A stretch of DNA of 64,000 nt, taken from NCBI RefSeq assembly GCF_008274825.1, contig NZ_CP030848.1, positions 2,542,001-2,606,000 on the forward strand, given 5' to 3'. The stretch's first letter is position 1, and every line of letters starts with the position of its first letter. This document shows, piece by piece, positions 62,825 through 64,000 of this stretch. Origin of the DNA: Sphingobacterium hotanense. Its GTDB lineage: Bacteria; Bacteroidota; Bacteroidia; Sphingobacteriales; Sphingobacteriaceae. Under the pieces are notes generated by a model. The model searched no databases and was not told the origin of the DNA. It worked only from the letters and a program-made list of their open reading frames with translations. A program made the position numbers and the translations under genes.

Positions 62825-64000
62825 TCAATCTTCTTTCAATGATTCTGTTATTTTGTGGATGTTCAAGCTATTCGCCATAGCGCTAAAAATCTTGTGATAG
62901 GTCCCATGTTTATCAAAAAGTTCCTCATGCGTTCCATCTTCCACTACCCGGCCTTTCTCCATAACAATAATATGTTCGGAGTCGATAATCTGCGAGATGC
63001 TATGGGATACAATGATTACCGTACGCCCCACTTTGATGGCGTCTAAGCTGTTTTTTATCTGCTCGGTGGCAATGGCATCCAGATTAGCAGTAGGTTCGTC
63101 CAAGAAGATAATAGGCGGATTCTTTAAAAACATACGGGCAATAGCAATACGTTGTTGCTGGCCCCCCGACAAAAGATGTGCTTCCGAGTCGTAACCATTC
63201 GAAAGCTCCATTATTTGTTCATGTATGTACGCTTTCTTCGCCGCTTCGATTACATCTTCCAAACTTGCTTCGGTTTTACCATAGCGGATATTATCGGCAA
63301 TGCTTCCCTTAAAGATGTGGTTCCGCTGCAATACTAATCCCACATTCTCCCTTAAAAAGTCGGTATCATACTCTCTAATATCTACGCCATCCAATAAGAT
63401 TTGTCCATTATCCGGTTCGTAAAACTTATCCAGCAAGTTGATAATCGTACTTTTTCCGGCCCCCGATAGTCCTACCAAGGCGGTATTTTGATTCGGGCAG
63501 ATGGTCATACTGAAATCTGTAATTGCTTGATGACCATTAGGATATGTGAAGTTGATATTCTTGATTTCGATTAAGCCTTTGATAGAATCGGGTTTATAGT
63601 TTCCGCTTGGCTCCTTCTGCCCTTCATCTTCCAAGATCTCGAAGAAGCTCTCGGAATAGATCAATGCATCATTGAGCTCATCGTAAATACGGTGTAATTG
63701 TCGGATAGGTGCCGAAACGTTGTTGAACAACATGATATGGAACATGATTGCACCAATAGACATCTGCTCATTCAGCACAAAGTAGGCGCTCAGGATGATT
63801 ACGATAACTACGCCGATCTGTTCTATGAAACTTTTGATGCTGTCGAAGATGAAACTAGTCTTGCGTGTTGCCATCTGATTCTCCGTCATCTCATATTGTA
63901 TTTCTTTATGACGCTCTGCCTCCAAGTCCTCCCGAACGAACGACTTGATAACGGTAATGGAATCAATTAGATTGATAATCTGGTTATTTTTGTTTTCTCT
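62825..64000 (-). CDS. ABC exporter, fused permease-ATPase (partial, 5' end beyond the window)
   Basis: The frame stays open to the last base of the window; the residues there (NLIDSITVIKSFVREDLEAE) continue the ABC-exporter coupling helix region, so the gene starts outside. Visible are the last membrane segments (about residues 60-95 of the visible part, VVIVILSAYFVLNEQMSIGAI). Then the ATPase domain: GLSGAGKSTIINLL (Walker A), LSGGQQQRIAIARMFL (signature), IIFLDEPTANLDA (Walker B) and VSHSISQI (H loop). This is an MsbA/lipid-exporter-like half transporter; the substrate is unknown. Confidence 0.93.
   Translation of the reverse strand, partial: RENKNNQIINLIDSITVIKSFVREDLEAERHKEIQYEMTENQMATRKTSFIFDSIKSFIEQIGVVIVIILSAYFVLNEQMSIGAIMFHIMLFNNVSAPIRQLHRIYDELNDALIYSESFFEILEDEGQKEPSGNYKPDSIKGLIEIKNINFTYPNGHQAITDFSMTICPNQNTALVGLSGAGKSTIINLLDKFYEPDNGQILLDGVDIREYDTDFLRENVGLVLQRNHIFKGSIADNIRYGKTEASLEDVIEAAKKAYIHEQIMELSNGYDSEAHLLSGGQQQRIAIARMFLKNPPIIFLDEPTANLDAIATEQIKNSLDAIKVGRTVIIVSHSISQIIDSEHIIVMEKGRVVEDGTHEELFDKHGTYHKIFSAMANSLNIHKITESLKED

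Noticed and set aside
1-64000. tRNA or rRNA genes
   Set aside because: No cloverleaf-type T-loop motifs (GGTTCGAATCC or similar) with matching acceptor stems, nor rRNA-like conserved blocks, were recognised by eye; a tRNAscan run would settle this.

Overview
The window looks like chromosomal DNA of a Bacteroidota bacterium, most likely a Sphingobacterium or a close relative in the Sphingobacteriaceae. The evidence is a TonB-dependent receptor with a carboxypeptidase-like N-terminal domain, a crtI-crtB-crtZ-lycopene cyclase carotenoid operon, a modular GH31 enzyme, FemAB-like and DUF2200/YwbE proteins, and above all promoters of the Bacteroidota -7 type (TAnnTTTG) a few bases upstream of many start codons, usually without a Shine-Dalgarno sequence. 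I saw no tRNA, rRNA, CRISPR array or prophage.

Layout. 0-6.7 kb: MscS channel, AGCS amino-acid symporter plus NhaA antiporter, a YedK/HMCES DNA-protein crosslink repair protein and two unknown genes. One of the unknowns starts inside a 47-bp near-perfect inverted repeat. 6.7-11.4 kb: minus-strand carotenoid operon marR-crtI-crtB-unknown-crtZ-lycopene cyclase with mostly overlapping stop/start codons and a palindrome in front of marR; the expected end product is zeaxanthin. 11.6-20.5 kb: ABC-F ATPase, small HTH protein, AraC regulator, a set of small unknown genes including a very acidic disordered protein, and a C25 (gingipain-like) peptidase fused to HEAT repeats. 20.5-26.3 kb: operon of a TonB-dependent receptor, a DUF4876-like lipoprotein and an outer-membrane barrel behind a Fur-like palindrome. 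26.4-34 kb: mostly housekeeping genes, an ECF sigma factor flanked by two small membrane proteins, a LacI regulator, YceI and an FAD oxidoreductase. 34-41.6 kb: two-component system plus tripartite RND metal-efflux pump. 42.5-44.3 kb: IS1182-type element. 44.4-48.2 kb: modular GH31 glycosidase. 48.5-53.5 kb: two-gene TIR-WD40 / RCK-RyR membrane system, the most interesting locus. 53.5-59.3 kb: HAD protein, ThiD, CBS protein, NlpE-like lipoprotein, PyrD and a second ABC-F. 59.3-61.8 kb: repeat-rich DNA with an IS982 element and a DUF4126 gene. The right end holds an acyltransferase and an ABC exporter cut by the window edge.

Three themes stand out. First, the TIR-WD40/RyR pair looks like a nucleotide-signal sensor-effector module: a TIR enzyme anchored in the membrane, next to a two-TM protein with Rossmann (RCK) domains and a C-terminal ryanodine-receptor domain. 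Second, intergenic DNA carries a composite dispersed repeat (modules called A, B and C here) that recurs at about 11.5, 17.3, 59.4-61 and 61.7 kb, with IS982 inserted in one copy. Third, several regulators (MarR, LacI, possibly a Fur-type protein) have visible palindromic operator candidates, and several genes appear to be transcribed with almost no leader.
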